Source: Lachnospiraceae bacterium UBA3633
Lineage (GTDB): Bacteria > Bacillota > Clostridia > Lachnospirales > Lachnospiraceae
Reading direction: 5' to 3'
DNA length: 64,000 nucleotides
Assembly: GCA_002374095.1 (NCBI GenBank)
Contig: DFKY01000020.1
Span: 1-64,000 of the forward strand
Part shown: piece after piece, positions 1-8,324 of the stretch
Position numbering within the stretch: the stretch's first letter is position 1
Layout: every line of letters begins with the position of its first letter
The notes under the pieces: model-generated
Seen by the model: the letters and a program-made list of their open reading frames with translations, nothing else
What the model was told of the DNA's origin: nothing
The model's database searches: none
Translations under genes and position numbers: made by a program

Positions 1-1137
1 ATCGCCGAGGCTCTTCGTTCCGCCGCCGAATTTCGTAAACCTGTCGCCGTCCGCTCTGCGCCGTATTACCGCACCGTCGGGGATCTTATCCCGATCGACA
101 TAAAGTCCGCTTTTTAAGTCGGGATCTCCTTTTACGGGTTCTATTTTGAAAGTCTTTCCCGAAAACTCGAAAGTGCCTGCCTTAAACGGTAGCACGGCGG
201 AGTCTTCGTTCTCTTCTTTTACGAGCGTAATTTTGTCGTACTCGCGGTTTGCGGTTATGCCGGAGAGAAGGTAAGTTTTTGCGCCGTTCTGTTTTTCGAT
301 AAGGGCGTACGCCCCGTCGATATGCGTTTTTTCCCAGTCTTTTTTCACCCCGAGACTTTTAAGCGCTTTTATCACCGCACGCGCGAAGATCGAGTAGTGC
401 GCGGGGATCTTTATTTCGGCGCGGTCGGGGAAGACAGAGAGTAATTCGTCCGCTTTTAAGTCCAAGAATTCTTCGTCGAGTTTTACCGTTTCGGAAAGAC
501 GGGTTACCGCGTTTTCCGCGTCCGGGAAGATTTTTTCGATCTCGGGTATAATGGTAAGGCGGATCGCGTTCCGCGTGTAGTCTAATGAGAAATTCGTCTC
601 GTCGGACACGAAAGGTATCGAGTTTTCGGCAACGTACTTTTCGATTTCGGACCTGGTCACCAAAAGGAAGGGGCGGATCACGTTGTTAAGAAGGTCGGGT
701 TTGATCCCGATAAGCCCCTTTATCCCTGTTCCGCGGAAGAGATTAAAAAGGACGGTTTCGAAGTTGTCTTTTCTGTGGTGCGCGGTCGCAACCTTGTCGC
801 ATTTTCCGTCTTTTATTGCGGAGTAAAAACACTCGTACCTGAGAATACGCGCCGCCGTCTCCAAGGATATTTTGTCTTTTTCGGACTTTTCTATTGCGTT
901 GACGGAATAGGTTAAAAGCGGGATATTCTTTTCTTTGCAGTAAGATTTAACGAACTCGGTGTCTTTAAGAGAAGAAGTTCCGCGGATACCGTGTTCGACG
1001 TTTAAGGCGACGATATTAAAGCGGAGAGCTTTGGCGTTTGCGTTAAGGAAATGTAAGAGCGCCATAGAATCCTGTCCGCCGGATACAGCCGCCGCTATCG
1101 TTTGGTTAGGGGAAATTCCCGACAAATCCACAAACAT
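1..1137 (-). CDS. tilS: tRNA(Ile)-lysidine synthase, 3' end cut by window edge
   Basis: TilS attaches lysine to the wobble cytidine of the CAU-anticodon isoleucine tRNA, using ATP, so that it reads AUA. The ATP-binding P-loop SGGQDS is at residues 19-24, followed by MALLHFLNANA. The C-terminal domain is recognisable where the window cuts it (RRADGDRFTKFGGGTKSLGD, the last 20 residues visible). 379 codons are present and the stop lies outside. The ATG at 1137 is six bases after a -10 box, so the message may be leaderless. The base composition is odd: 68 of the first 120 bases are G or C, and codons such as GCG, CTC and CGC are common, unlike every other gene here. The gene may be foreign or may come from a joined contig. 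The family call is firm. Confidence 0.93.
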   Translation of the reverse strand, partial: MFVDLSGISPNQTIAAAVSGGQDSMALLHFLNANAKALRFNIVALNVEHGIRGTSSLKDTEFVKSYCKEKNIPLLTYSVNAIEKSEKDKISLETAARILRYECFYSAIKDGKCDKVATAHHRKDNFETVLFNLFRGTGIKGLIGIKPDLLNNVIRPFLLVTRSEIEKYVAENSIPFVSDETNFSLDYTRNAIRLTIIPEIEKIFPDAENAVTRLSETVKLDEEFLDLKADELLSVFPDRAEIKIPAHYSIFARAVIKALKSLGVKKDWEKTHIDGAYALIEKQNGAKTYLLSGITANREYDKITLVKEENEDSAVLPFKAGTFEFSGKTFKIEPVKGDPDLKSGLYVDRDKIPDGAVIRRRADGDRFTKFGGGTKSLGD

Positions 1138-1143
1138 ATTCCT

Positions 1144-1172
1144 ATTGTAACAAAGTAAGGCAAAAAATTCAA
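1144..1172 (-). promoter_or_regulatory. Promoter of tilS
   Basis: On the minus strand, TTGAAT (1172-1167), a 17-base spacer, then TACAAT (1149-1144). Six bases separate the -10 box from the ATG at 1137, so transcription would begin at or beside the start codon. Confidence 0.6.
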
Positions 1173-1223
1173 GCGGGGAAGCCTGCATTTTTTAAAAAGG
1201 GCATAATTTTTTGCGATTTTAAG

Positions 1224-1252
1224 TTGACAAAAAATAATTTATGGTATATTAT
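1224..1252 (+). promoter_or_regulatory. Promoter of the initiator tRNA
   Basis: TTGACA at 1224-1229 is a perfect -35 box. A 17-base spacer follows, then TATTAT at 1247-1252. An alternative TATAAT lies at 1250-1255 with a 20-base spacer. The tRNA begins about 25 bases downstream. Confidence 0.65.
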
Positions 1253-1276
1253 AATCAAGCATTAAAAGTTAGATAT

Positions 1277-1350
<74 letters not shown>

Positions 1351-1353
1351 CGC

Positions 1354-1380
1354 AAATAACTGGGAGACCAGTTATTTTTT
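1354..1380 (+). terminator. Intrinsic terminator of the tRNA
   Basis: A perfect 10-bp stem (AAATAACTGG at 1354-1363 with CCAGTTATTT at 1368-1377) has a GAGA loop. The T run continues to 1380. Confidence 0.8.
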
Positions 1381-1433
1381 ATCATTGATTGAATTTTAAA
1401 TAATTAAGAAAAAATGAATGTTAATAGGCGCTA

Positions 1434-1462
1434 TTGTAAAAATAATCTATAAAGTATACAAT
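1434..1462 (+). promoter_or_regulatory. Promoter of the secreted Ig-like protein gene
   Basis: TTGTAA at 1434-1439, a 17-base spacer, then TACAAT at 1457-1462. Transcription should start near 1469, leaving a leader of about ten bases before the ATG at 1480. Confidence 0.5.
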
Positions 1463-1479
1463 TATTATGGCGGATATTA

Positions 1480-2454
1480 ATGTTTTATAGAAGACATTGT
1501 GTTTTGATGAGATTTAGCTATTTAAAAACTAAATTAAATGTTTTTGTTGCAATTATACTTGCATTCTTTTTGATGTCAAAAAATCTTTATGCAGCAAATA
1601 TATATCAATCATCATACTATGCATATGTGCCAACAAGACAACTTACAGAAATTTCCGTTGCTACAACACCAAATAAAACATCATATGCAGTAGGAGATTA
1701 TCTTGATATGAACGGACTTGTGCTAAGACTTATATATAGTGATGGCACAAGTGAATATGTGTCGTATCATTCTTATAATGCTTCCAATTTTATATTTTTC
1801 CCACCGCTTAATGTAAATCTTACTAAAGACAATCAATATGTCATAGTGAATTATAGTGGCGTGTCGACATTTTTCGTTATAAGTGTAACTGAAAAAGAAT
1901 TATTTTATAATAATGTTAACGAGACAACAACACGGACTGGACGAATAATAGATAAAAATTCTGAAGGGGAGTTGAATGCTGGTACTGATGCACTACTTGC
2001 GTATTTGCTTTCGACTTATCTAAATAGCATAAACCAACAAGGGTTTATAGATAATAGCATACTTAATCAGCAATCACCTAAACATACAGCTACAATAATC
2101 ATACCAACAGAGCCTATAGAGCCAGCATTTATATTAAATGGTGGTAGTAGTGGTATAATGGACGCTTCGGGAAATGTATACAACCCAGATGGAACGATAA
2201 GCCTTCCAAATAATGCATACGTAGATACTAATGGCGTCACTCACTATAGTGATGGTTCAGTTAAAACTTCTGATGGTACGATATACAATACAGATGGCTC
2301 AATAGAATTTCCAAATGGTACTCTGCTTACAAGCTCAGGTCGTATCATCAAGAGATCAAAGAAAGCTATGGAAGTAGTAGAGGAAGAGAGAAGTAAAGGT
2401 GCGTGGAAGTATAACCCAGTGACAAATCAATGGGAACTTGTAACTAAAGAATAG
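1480..2454 (+). CDS. Secreted protein with Ig-like domain and Asp-Gly repeats
   Basis: A 324-residue exported protein of unknown role. A basic N-terminus and a hydrophobic stretch form a signal peptide ending near residue 38 (LYA/AN). Residues about 53-135 look like a bacterial Ig-like domain (group 3 type), with the typical YSDGT and VNYSG strands. Residues about 225-290 hold short repeats with a D/N-G turn (YNPDGTI, HYSDGSV, YNTDGSI). The tail is basic and ends with WKYNPVTNQWEL. No clear ribosome site precedes the ATG at 1480, and an in-frame ATG at 1507 still leaves a good signal peptide. The protein probably acts at the cell surface, perhaps in adhesion; that is inference. A second secreted-protein gene follows 19 bases later. 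Confidence 0.75.
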   Translation: MFYRRHCVLMRFSYLKTKLNVFVAIILAFFLMSKNLYAANIYQSSYYAYVPTRQLTEISVATTPNKTSYAVGDYLDMNGLVLRLIYSDGTSEYVSYHSYNASNFIFFPPLNVNLTKDNQYVIVNYSGVSTFFVISVTEKELFYNNVNETTTRTGRIIDKNSEGELNAGTDALLAYLLSTYLNSINQQGFIDNSILNQQSPKHTATIIIPTEPIEPAFILNGGSSGIMDASGNVYNPDGTISLPNNAYVDTNGVTHYSDGSVKTSDGTIYNTDGSIEFPNGTLLTSSGRIIKRSKKAMEVVEEERSKGAWKYNPVTNQWELVTKE

Positions 2455-2473
2455 ATTTTATATTTTTAATATT

Positions 2474-3613
2474 ATGTGTAAAACAAATACAAATATTGCA
2501 AAAAAAATTCTAATTATAATCTTTTCTATTATTGTCTTGTCTTTTAATTGCGTCTATGCTATAGGTCCTGGAGAAAATATTAAAAAGAATATAGCGGTTG
2601 TTGGCGATTCATCTATGGAGTTTTTTAAAACCTTCGTCAAGATGGATGATTTTGATTACTATCAATTTCCAGAAGATGGCATCACACGAGATGAAAATGT
2701 TGCTATATTTACCAATTGCATTAATAGCGATACAAATAAGTATATTTTATTTTGTGAAGGTTTTAGCGACTATTTACAGATGATAAGTCAGAGTACTTTT
2801 GAAAACTATTTAAGACTATATGCTACACTAGCTTTAGAGAAAAACAAAGTACTTTTCTTCTATACCTATATGGATTTTTATAGAGCAGAACTTCGCGAGG
2901 ATGGGCATACTGTAAAAGAACTTGATGATGTGTATCGAAAGCTTGCAAATGAGTTTCCAAATGTTTTCTATATAGATATGACCAATCTTAATAATGATGA
3001 ATATGCATTTGGTGATGGGTATAACTATGGAGAAGCATTTTTTGTGACACTTGCATCAAGAGTTATATATCTTTCTGAAGAGATGGAATCAACGACAACC
3101 ACAACAATCTTTCCATGGAGCGCAACTACAGATAGTAGTAAGATAGCAGTAGTGGGAGATAGCTTTGCACATAATTTTATAACATATGAAAAAGATAGAT
3201 ATACATTACTTGATTTTTCAAAAGAAGATACAAAGCTTTTAGATAACTATGATTCGTTTGTTGCTGCGATGTCATCGGATGCGAAAACTGTCCTTATATC
3301 CCTTGGAGTAAAGGATTTTGAAGAAAGAGTCGAGGCAATAGACTTTGAAAAGATGCTCAGGACATATTTAAGTCTTGCATGTCTTAGGCATAAAAAAGTA
3401 GTATTACATACATATATGCATTTTATAGGGGAACTTGGCGGAAAGAGGCCGAAAGTGGTTGAATATGATAATGCGATAAGAAAGCTTGCAGCAGAATACC
3501 CCAATGCCACATATATAGATATGAGCGAATATGCAGTACCTGAGTATCAAGGAAATGAAAAGTACTATAGTAAAAAGTTTTATGACAAATTATATGAGCT
3601 ACTAAAAGTTTAG
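2474..3613 (+). CDS. Secreted protein with two degenerate SGNH-like domains
   Basis: A 379-residue exported protein with a signal peptide (hydrophobic core IIFSIIVLSFNCVYA, about residues 15-29). It contains two copies of the same unit. Each starts with a GDS block I motif (VVGDSSMEFF near residue 42, VVGDSFAHNF near residue 227) and ends with a matching NVFYIDM or NATYIDM strand. Active SGNH hydrolases also need an Asn in block III and an Asp-x-x-His in block V. Here block III reads GFSD or GVKD, and no His stands at the block V position (DGYNY in copy 1, EKYYSKK in copy 2). The copies may bind ligand rather than hydrolyse it, or the assignment may be wrong. The stop codon lies inside the following terminator. 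Confidence 0.65.
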   Translation: MCKTNTNIAKKILIIIFSIIVLSFNCVYAIGPGENIKKNIAVVGDSSMEFFKTFVKMDDFDYYQFPEDGITRDENVAIFTNCINSDTNKYILFCEGFSDYLQMISQSTFENYLRLYATLALEKNKVLFFYTYMDFYRAELREDGHTVKELDDVYRKLANEFPNVFYIDMTNLNNDEYAFGDGYNYGEAFFVTLASRVIYLSEEMESTTTTTIFPWSATTDSSKIAVVGDSFAHNFITYEKDRYTLLDFSKEDTKLLDNYDSFVAAMSSDAKTVLISLGVKDFEERVEAIDFEKMLRTYLSLACLRHKKVVLHTYMHFIGELGGKRPKVVEYDNAIRKLAAEYPNATYIDMSEYAVPEYQGNEKYYSKKFYDKLYELLKV

Positions 3614-3626
3614 TAGCTCATTTTTT
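3594..3626 (+). terminator. Terminator overlapping the end of the SGNH-like gene
   Basis: A 12-bp perfect stem (3594-3605 with 3610-3621) has a four-base loop, and a T run at 3621-3626 follows. It separates the + genes from the convergent glnS. The stop codon TAG at 3611-3613 lies in the right arm. Confidence 0.8.
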
Positions 3627-5304
3627 ATTTTGTAAGTTTAAAACTTGATTTCATACTTACTATTCGGTTAAAAACAGGATTCTTTTCTACGAAGCCTTTA
3701 GGATCTACAGAAAAGTATCCATTTCTTACAAATTGGAATCTATCATATGGTTTTGCAGTTTCAAGTTCTGATTCGGCAAAGCCTTTTTTTATTGTGAGTG
3801 AATTGGGATTTAGATTAAGTGTCCCATCAGCGTTTAATTTACCTTTTTCTTCATCAACAATATTTTCGTATAGCTTTATAGTGATAGGAACTGCAGATGA
3901 GGCTTCAACATAGTGGATAGTTCCTTTTACCTTTCTATCTATAACTCTACCATCTTGTCTTGTGTCAGGGTCATATGTAGCATAGACTGTAGTGACATTG
4001 CCATTAGCGTCCAGATCATATCTTGTTGCTTTTACAAAGTACGCACCCATAAGGCGAACTTCATTGCCGATATACATTCTATAATACTTATTAGGAGGGT
4101 TTATCATGAAGTCATCTCGTTCTATATAAAGTTCTCTACCGAATTTTATCTTTCTTGAACCAAGAGCTTCATTTTCTGTGTTGTAAGGGACGGTCATCTC
4201 TTCCGTTTTACCTTCATCATAATTTTCTATGATGAGTTTTATAGGGTCAAGGACTGCCATCATTCTTTTACACTTAAGTTTTAGATCCTCTCTTATACAG
4301 TATTCAAGCATGTCGTATTCACATGAACTTTGTGCTTTTGATACTCCGGCAAGATCTATAAACATCTTTATAGCTTCTTTTGTATAGCCTCTGCGGCGAA
4401 GTGCAGCTATTGTGACAAGTCTTGGATCGTCCCAGCCATCTACTATGCCTTGTTCTACAAGTTGTCTTATATATCTTTTGCCAGTCACTACATTTGTGAG
4501 ATATAGTTTAGCAAATTCTATCTGTCGTGGAGGACATTCAAAATCTGTATTATTTACAACCCAATCATATAGAGGTCTATGGTCTTCAAATTCAAGAGTG
4601 CAACAGCTATGAGTGATTCCTTCTATAGCATCTTCAAGTGGATGTGCGAAATCATACATAGGATATATACACCATTTGTCGCCAGTATTGTGGTGAGATA
4701 TATGTGCTATACGATAGATGACAGGATCTCGCATGTTGATATTGCTTGAGGCCATATCAATTTTTGCACGAAGGACTTTTTCGCCATCTTTATATTTTCC
4801 TTCTTTCATCTCAGTAAAAAGCTTTAAGTTTTCTTCTACAGATCGATTTCTATATGGACTCTCTATGCCAGGAGTATTATAGTCACCACGATATGATTTT
4901 ATCTCATCTGCTGTAAGGTCACAGACAAATGCGAGTCCTTTTTTTATAAGAAGGACGGCTTTTTCGTACATAATATCAAAATAATTTGATGCATACTTTA
5001 CTTCATCAAATTTTGCTCCAAGCCACTTTACATCTTCAATAATAGAATCAACATACTCTTCATTTTCTTTAGAAGGATTAGTGTCATCAAATCTAAAATT
5101 GAATTTTCCGCCATACTTTACAGCGAGTCCATAGTTTAAAAGTATACTTTTGGCGTGACCTATATGTAGATAGCCATTTGGTTCTGGAGGAAATCTTGTG
5201 ATAACTTCCTTATATCTACCACTTTCAAGATCTTTATCAATCTCTACTTCAATAAAGTTTTTTTGCTGCATCGATTCGTTTTTTTCTACATTGACATTTT
5301 CCAT
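3625..5304 (-). CDS. glnS: Glutaminyl-tRNA synthetase
   Basis: Class I synthetase charging tRNA-Gln directly. The HIGH motif is in PPEPNGYLHIGHAKS near residue 50. GWDDPRL and ALRRRGYT match the catalytic domain, and the anticodon-binding beta-barrel half follows. The KMSKS-equivalent loop reads VVTGKRY, a weakened form that I remember from clostridial members. The length of 559 residues is normal. An upstream in-frame ATG at 5322 would add six residues, but it would place the -10 box inside the gene, so 5304 is preferred. A dedicated GlnRS is not universal in Firmicutes, many of which use the amidotransferase route. It is a single gene facing the opposite way from its neighbours. Confidence 0.95.
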   Translation of the reverse strand: MENVNVEKNESMQQKNFIEVEIDKDLESGRYKEVITRFPPEPNGYLHIGHAKSILLNYGLAVKYGGKFNFRFDDTNPSKENEEYVDSIIEDVKWLGAKFDEVKYASNYFDIMYEKAVLLIKKGLAFVCDLTADEIKSYRGDYNTPGIESPYRNRSVEENLKLFTEMKEGKYKDGEKVLRAKIDMASSNINMRDPVIYRIAHISHHNTGDKWCIYPMYDFAHPLEDAIEGITHSCCTLEFEDHRPLYDWVVNNTDFECPPRQIEFAKLYLTNVVTGKRYIRQLVEQGIVDGWDDPRLVTIAALRRRGYTKEAIKMFIDLAGVSKAQSSCEYDMLEYCIREDLKLKCKRMMAVLDPIKLIIENYDEGKTEEMTVPYNTENEALGSRKIKFGRELYIERDDFMINPPNKYYRMYIGNEVRLMGAYFVKATRYDLDANGNVTTVYATYDPDTRQDGRVIDRKVKGTIHYVEASSAVPITIKLYENIVDEEKGKLNADGTLNLNPNSLTIKKGFAESELETAKPYDRFQFVRNGYFSVDPKGFVEKNPVFNRIVSMKSSFKLTK

Positions 5305-5312
5305 AATGTTAT

Positions 5313-5321
5313 ATGATAGCA
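5313..5321 (-). promoter_or_regulatory. Extended -10 box of glnS
   Basis: On the minus strand, TGCTATCAT is an extended -10 (TGn before TATCAT at 5318-5313). Eight bases separate it from the ATG at 5304. The -35 region (TTTATA) is poor. Confidence 0.4.
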
Positions 5322-5376
5322 TATTTTTAACTATTTATAAAGTAAAATTTAAAAGAGCTATACTTTAGGTCAATTA

Positions 5377-5405
5377 TTGATAAAATGATGAAATTTTGCT
5401 ATAAT
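5377..5405 (+). promoter_or_regulatory. Promoter of the small membrane protein gene
   Basis: TTGATA at 5377-5382, a 17-base spacer, then a perfect TATAAT at 5400-5405. Transcription should begin near 5412. That gives a short leader containing the ribosome site GAGGTG. Confidence 0.75.
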
Positions 5406-5432
5406 ACGTATAGTTTTTGAAGAGGTGTATGT

Positions 5433-5999
5433 ATGAATGAGAATAGAGTAACAAAGAAAAAAGGGGTAGATGCTAAATTTACCGTTATAGCATTTGTAGT
5501 AGTCCTTGTTGTGGTGGCTGCACTTGTAGCAGTATTTTTTAAGAAAGGTAAGATAACAGCTCATTCAAGCAGTAGAGAAGAGATACAAGAAAATCTCGAG
5601 ATAGATATAAAAGAGCCTGAAGATGCAACGGATATATCTTATGATATTGAAAATGAGCAAGTAGCAAGAGTGACTTATACTAAAACTTTTACTGATGGAA
5701 CGACTATGCATCTGATAATGAGATCTACAAGTCTTCCTGATGCTGATCTCATAAATCTTGCTCCAGAGATAAAGTTTAGTGATCAGCCTATCTATATGAC
5801 AACTGTATGTGATGATGGGACTGAGATAGAAGTTGAATCTTTTATAGCACTTGACAATAAAGGCAATATGAAATATATGAAATCATTGTGGAAAGATAAC
5901 AATAAAAATTGCTCGATGGTTACAGAAGATTTGACTACGAGAGAAGATTTCTTGCGAGAGGTCAATAGGCTTATCATAGATAACCACATATCACAGTAA
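5433..5999 (+). CDS. Hypothetical single-pass membrane protein
   Basis: 188 residues, family not recognised. A basic N-terminal tail (about residues 1-15) precedes one strongly hydrophobic helix (VIAFVVVLVVVAALVAVFF, residues about 18-36). The rest is a polar, acidic domain predicted to lie outside the cell. That domain looks rich in beta strands (ARVTYTKTFTDGTTMHLIM) and ends with a short helix. GAGGTG, a few bases before the ATG at 5433, is a usable ribosome site. The gene forms its own transcription unit, with a good promoter and a strong terminator. A role in envelope or signalling is only a guess. Confidence 0.75.
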   Translation: MNENRVTKKKGVDAKFTVIAFVVVLVVVAALVAVFFKKGKITAHSSSREEIQENLEIDIKEPEDATDISYDIENEQVARVTYTKTFTDGTTMHLIMRSTSLPDADLINLAPEIKFSDQPIYMTTVCDDGTEIEVESFIALDNKGNMKYMKSLWKDNNKNCSMVTEDLTTREDFLREVNRLIIDNHISQ

Positions 6000-6013
6000 A
6001 GCTTGTAAGATAT

Positions 6014-6038
6014 AGGGCTCGTAAAGAGCCCTTTTTTT
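6014..6038 (+). terminator. Terminator after the small membrane protein gene
   Basis: A 7-bp stem (AGGGCTC at 6014-6020 with GAGCCCT at 6026-6032) has a five-base loop and a run of seven T. Confidence 0.88.
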
Positions 6039-6054
6039 GAAAAAGAATTAATAT

Positions 6055-8301
6055 ATGAGTATTATACGAAAAACTGAATTGATTGAGATGCCAACCGGAC
6101 TTGTCACTAAAGAAGAAATGTATGCAAAACTAAAAGAAGGGATTTCGAAGTATCTAAGCATAGAAGATGTGGCATTTGTAGAGAAGGCTTACAAAGTAGC
6201 AGCACAGCATCATGAAGGACAAAAGAGACGATCAGGCGAAGACTATATCGTCCATCCTATTTGTGTGACTATAATACTTGCAAATCTTCGGATGGATGCT
6301 GATACCCTTGCGGCGGGAATGCTTCATGACGCAGTAGAAGACACCGATTATACTTTGGAAGATGTAAAAAGAGATTTTTCAGAGCATGTAGCACTACTTG
6401 TGGAAGGAGTCACAAAACTTACAGAACTCAATCTTGTCAACGACAAAGTTGAAAAGCAGGCTGAAAACTTAAGACATATGTTTATAGCAATGTCTAAAGA
6501 TATAAGAGTTATAATTATAAAACTTGCAGATAGACTTCACAATCTAAAAACACTTGAGTATCAGACAAAAGAAAAGCAGCAAGAGAAGTCTCTTGAGACG
6601 ATAGAAATATATAGCCCTATAGCGGGTAGACTTGGTATAAGTAGGATAAAAAGTGAGATGGATGATCTTTCACTTATGTACTTAAAACCAAATGAATTTA
6701 TAGAGCTTCAGAAAGGCATAAGAGTTCGTCGTGAAGCAAGAGAACATTACATAGAAGATATCATAAGCAGTGTAAAAAAAATACTTGATGATGCAGAGAT
6801 AAAGGCAGAGATAAAAGGAAGAGTTAAAAATCTTTTTAGTATCTATAAAAAATTACATAGTCGCGTGAAATCACTTGATGAGATCTATGATCTTTTTGCT
6901 ATAAGAGTGTTTGTAGATAGTATAAAAGATTGTTATGCTACACTTGGAGTTATCCATGAGCATTACACACCTATACCTGGAAGATTTAAAGACTATATAG
7001 CTATGCCAAAACCAAATGGTTATCAGTCTTTACATACTACAGTTATTGGAAAAGATGGCATACCATTTGAGATACAGATAAGAACTTATGAGATGGATCA
7101 TATAGCAGAGTATGGTGTAGCTGCACATTGGGCATATAAAGAACAAGGAAATAGCAAAGGCGTAAAAAATATAGATGACCTTAATCAAGCAAATTGGTTT
7201 AAAGACATCTTAAATGCCAATGATGAGTCGGAAGATTCAAAAGAGTTTTTGACTCTTGTAAAAGACGATCTCAATACATTTACTCAAAAGATATATTGTT
7301 TTACTCCACAAGGTGATGTTATAACATTGCCACAGGACTCTACGCCAATTGACTTTGCGTACATGATTCATTCAGCTATAGGCAATAAGATGGTTGGTGC
7401 AAAAGTCAATGGTAACCTTGTGCCTATAGACTATAAGATAAAAAATGGCGATCAAGTGAGCATTATCACATCTGGCAATTCCAATGGACCATCAAGAGAT
7501 TGGCTTAAAATTTGTAAAAGTGCTCAAGCAAAAAGCAAAATTCAGCATTGGTTTAAAAAAGAGAGAAGAGAAGACAATATAAGTATAGGAAAAGAGCTTT
7601 TTGATAAATATGCAAAGTCGCATAAAATAGAATTAAGTGCACTACTTAAGGATGAGTATTTAAAACCATGCTTTAAAAAGTATACAGCAGAGACACTTGA
7701 TGATATATATGCTATGATTGGTCATGGTGGCCTAAAAGAGAGTCAATTCTTTTCAAAGCTTCAAGATGAATATAATAAGAAAAATGCAAAAGCTGCGACA
7801 GATGAAAGCATCTTGCAGTCTATTGATCAGGGAAAGAAGAAAAAAGATTCAGATAGCATAATATCTGTCAATGGTGCAAGTGGTTTAAGTGTACACTATG
7901 CAAAATGTTGCAATCCTGTGCCAGGTGATGAAATCATCGGATTTATCACAAGAGGTCGAGGCATCACTATACATAGGACAGATTGTGTCAATATAATGAA
8001 TATACCAGATGTAGAAAAAGATAGACTTATAGATATAAACTGGGATTCCAATAGTAGTGACAGACAGAATTATCTTGTGAGTATCAATATCTACTGTAAA
8101 AATAGAAAAGGTATACTTGTTGACATATCAAAAATCTTTACTGAAAATAATATTGATATAGAAAATCTTGAGACAAGAAAATCTAAGGATGATAATGCTA
8201 CAATAGTTGTAAGCTTTGAAATTAATGATAAAGAAGAACTTACTGGGATTGTTACAAAGCTTAGAAGTGTCGAAAGCGTTATAGATGTAGTAAGAGGATA
8301 A
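6055..8301 (+). CDS. rel: Bifunctional (p)ppGpp synthetase/hydrolase
   Basis: Makes and degrades the stringent-response alarmone. All five parts are present in 748 residues. The HD hydrolase domain has HP and HDAVEDT in the first 150 residues. The synthetase follows near 250-370 (GRFKDYIAMPK, NGYQSLHT). TGS is near 405-470 (IYCFTPQGDVITLP). A Cys/His conserved domain (YAKCCNPVPGDEI) comes next, and ACT occupies about the last 75 residues. The RFKD form of the RxKD motif is the signature of two-function Rel enzymes rather than synthetase-only RelA. It lies 16 bases behind a terminator, with no clear promoter and no Shine-Dalgarno before the ATG, so its control is not obvious. Confidence 0.96.
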   Translation: MSIIRKTELIEMPTGLVTKEEMYAKLKEGISKYLSIEDVAFVEKAYKVAAQHHEGQKRRSGEDYIVHPICVTIILANLRMDADTLAAGMLHDAVEDTDYTLEDVKRDFSEHVALLVEGVTKLTELNLVNDKVEKQAENLRHMFIAMSKDIRVIIIKLADRLHNLKTLEYQTKEKQQEKSLETIEIYSPIAGRLGISRIKSEMDDLSLMYLKPNEFIELQKGIRVRREAREHYIEDIISSVKKILDDAEIKAEIKGRVKNLFSIYKKLHSRVKSLDEIYDLFAIRVFVDSIKDCYATLGVIHEHYTPIPGRFKDYIAMPKPNGYQSLHTTVIGKDGIPFEIQIRTYEMDHIAEYGVAAHWAYKEQGNSKGVKNIDDLNQANWFKDILNANDESEDSKEFLTLVKDDLNTFTQKIYCFTPQGDVITLPQDSTPIDFAYMIHSAIGNKMVGAKVNGNLVPIDYKIKNGDQVSIITSGNSNGPSRDWLKICKSAQAKSKIQHWFKKERREDNISIGKELFDKYAKSHKIELSALLKDEYLKPCFKKYTAETLDDIYAMIGHGGLKESQFFSKLQDEYNKKNAKAATDESILQSIDQGKKKKDSDSIISVNGASGLSVHYAKCCNPVPGDEIIGFITRGRGITIHRTDCVNIMNIPDVEKDRLIDINWDSNSSDRQNYLVSINIYCKNRKGILVDISKIFTENNIDIENLETRKSKDDNATIVVSFEINDKEELTGIVTKLRSVESVIDVVRG

Positions 8302-8324
8302 GAAATAAAGGGTTTAAAGTTTTT

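Noticed and set aside
959..1150. 63-residue open frame on the + strand
   Set aside because: It is the antisense shadow of the tilS 5' end and lacks a ribosome site.
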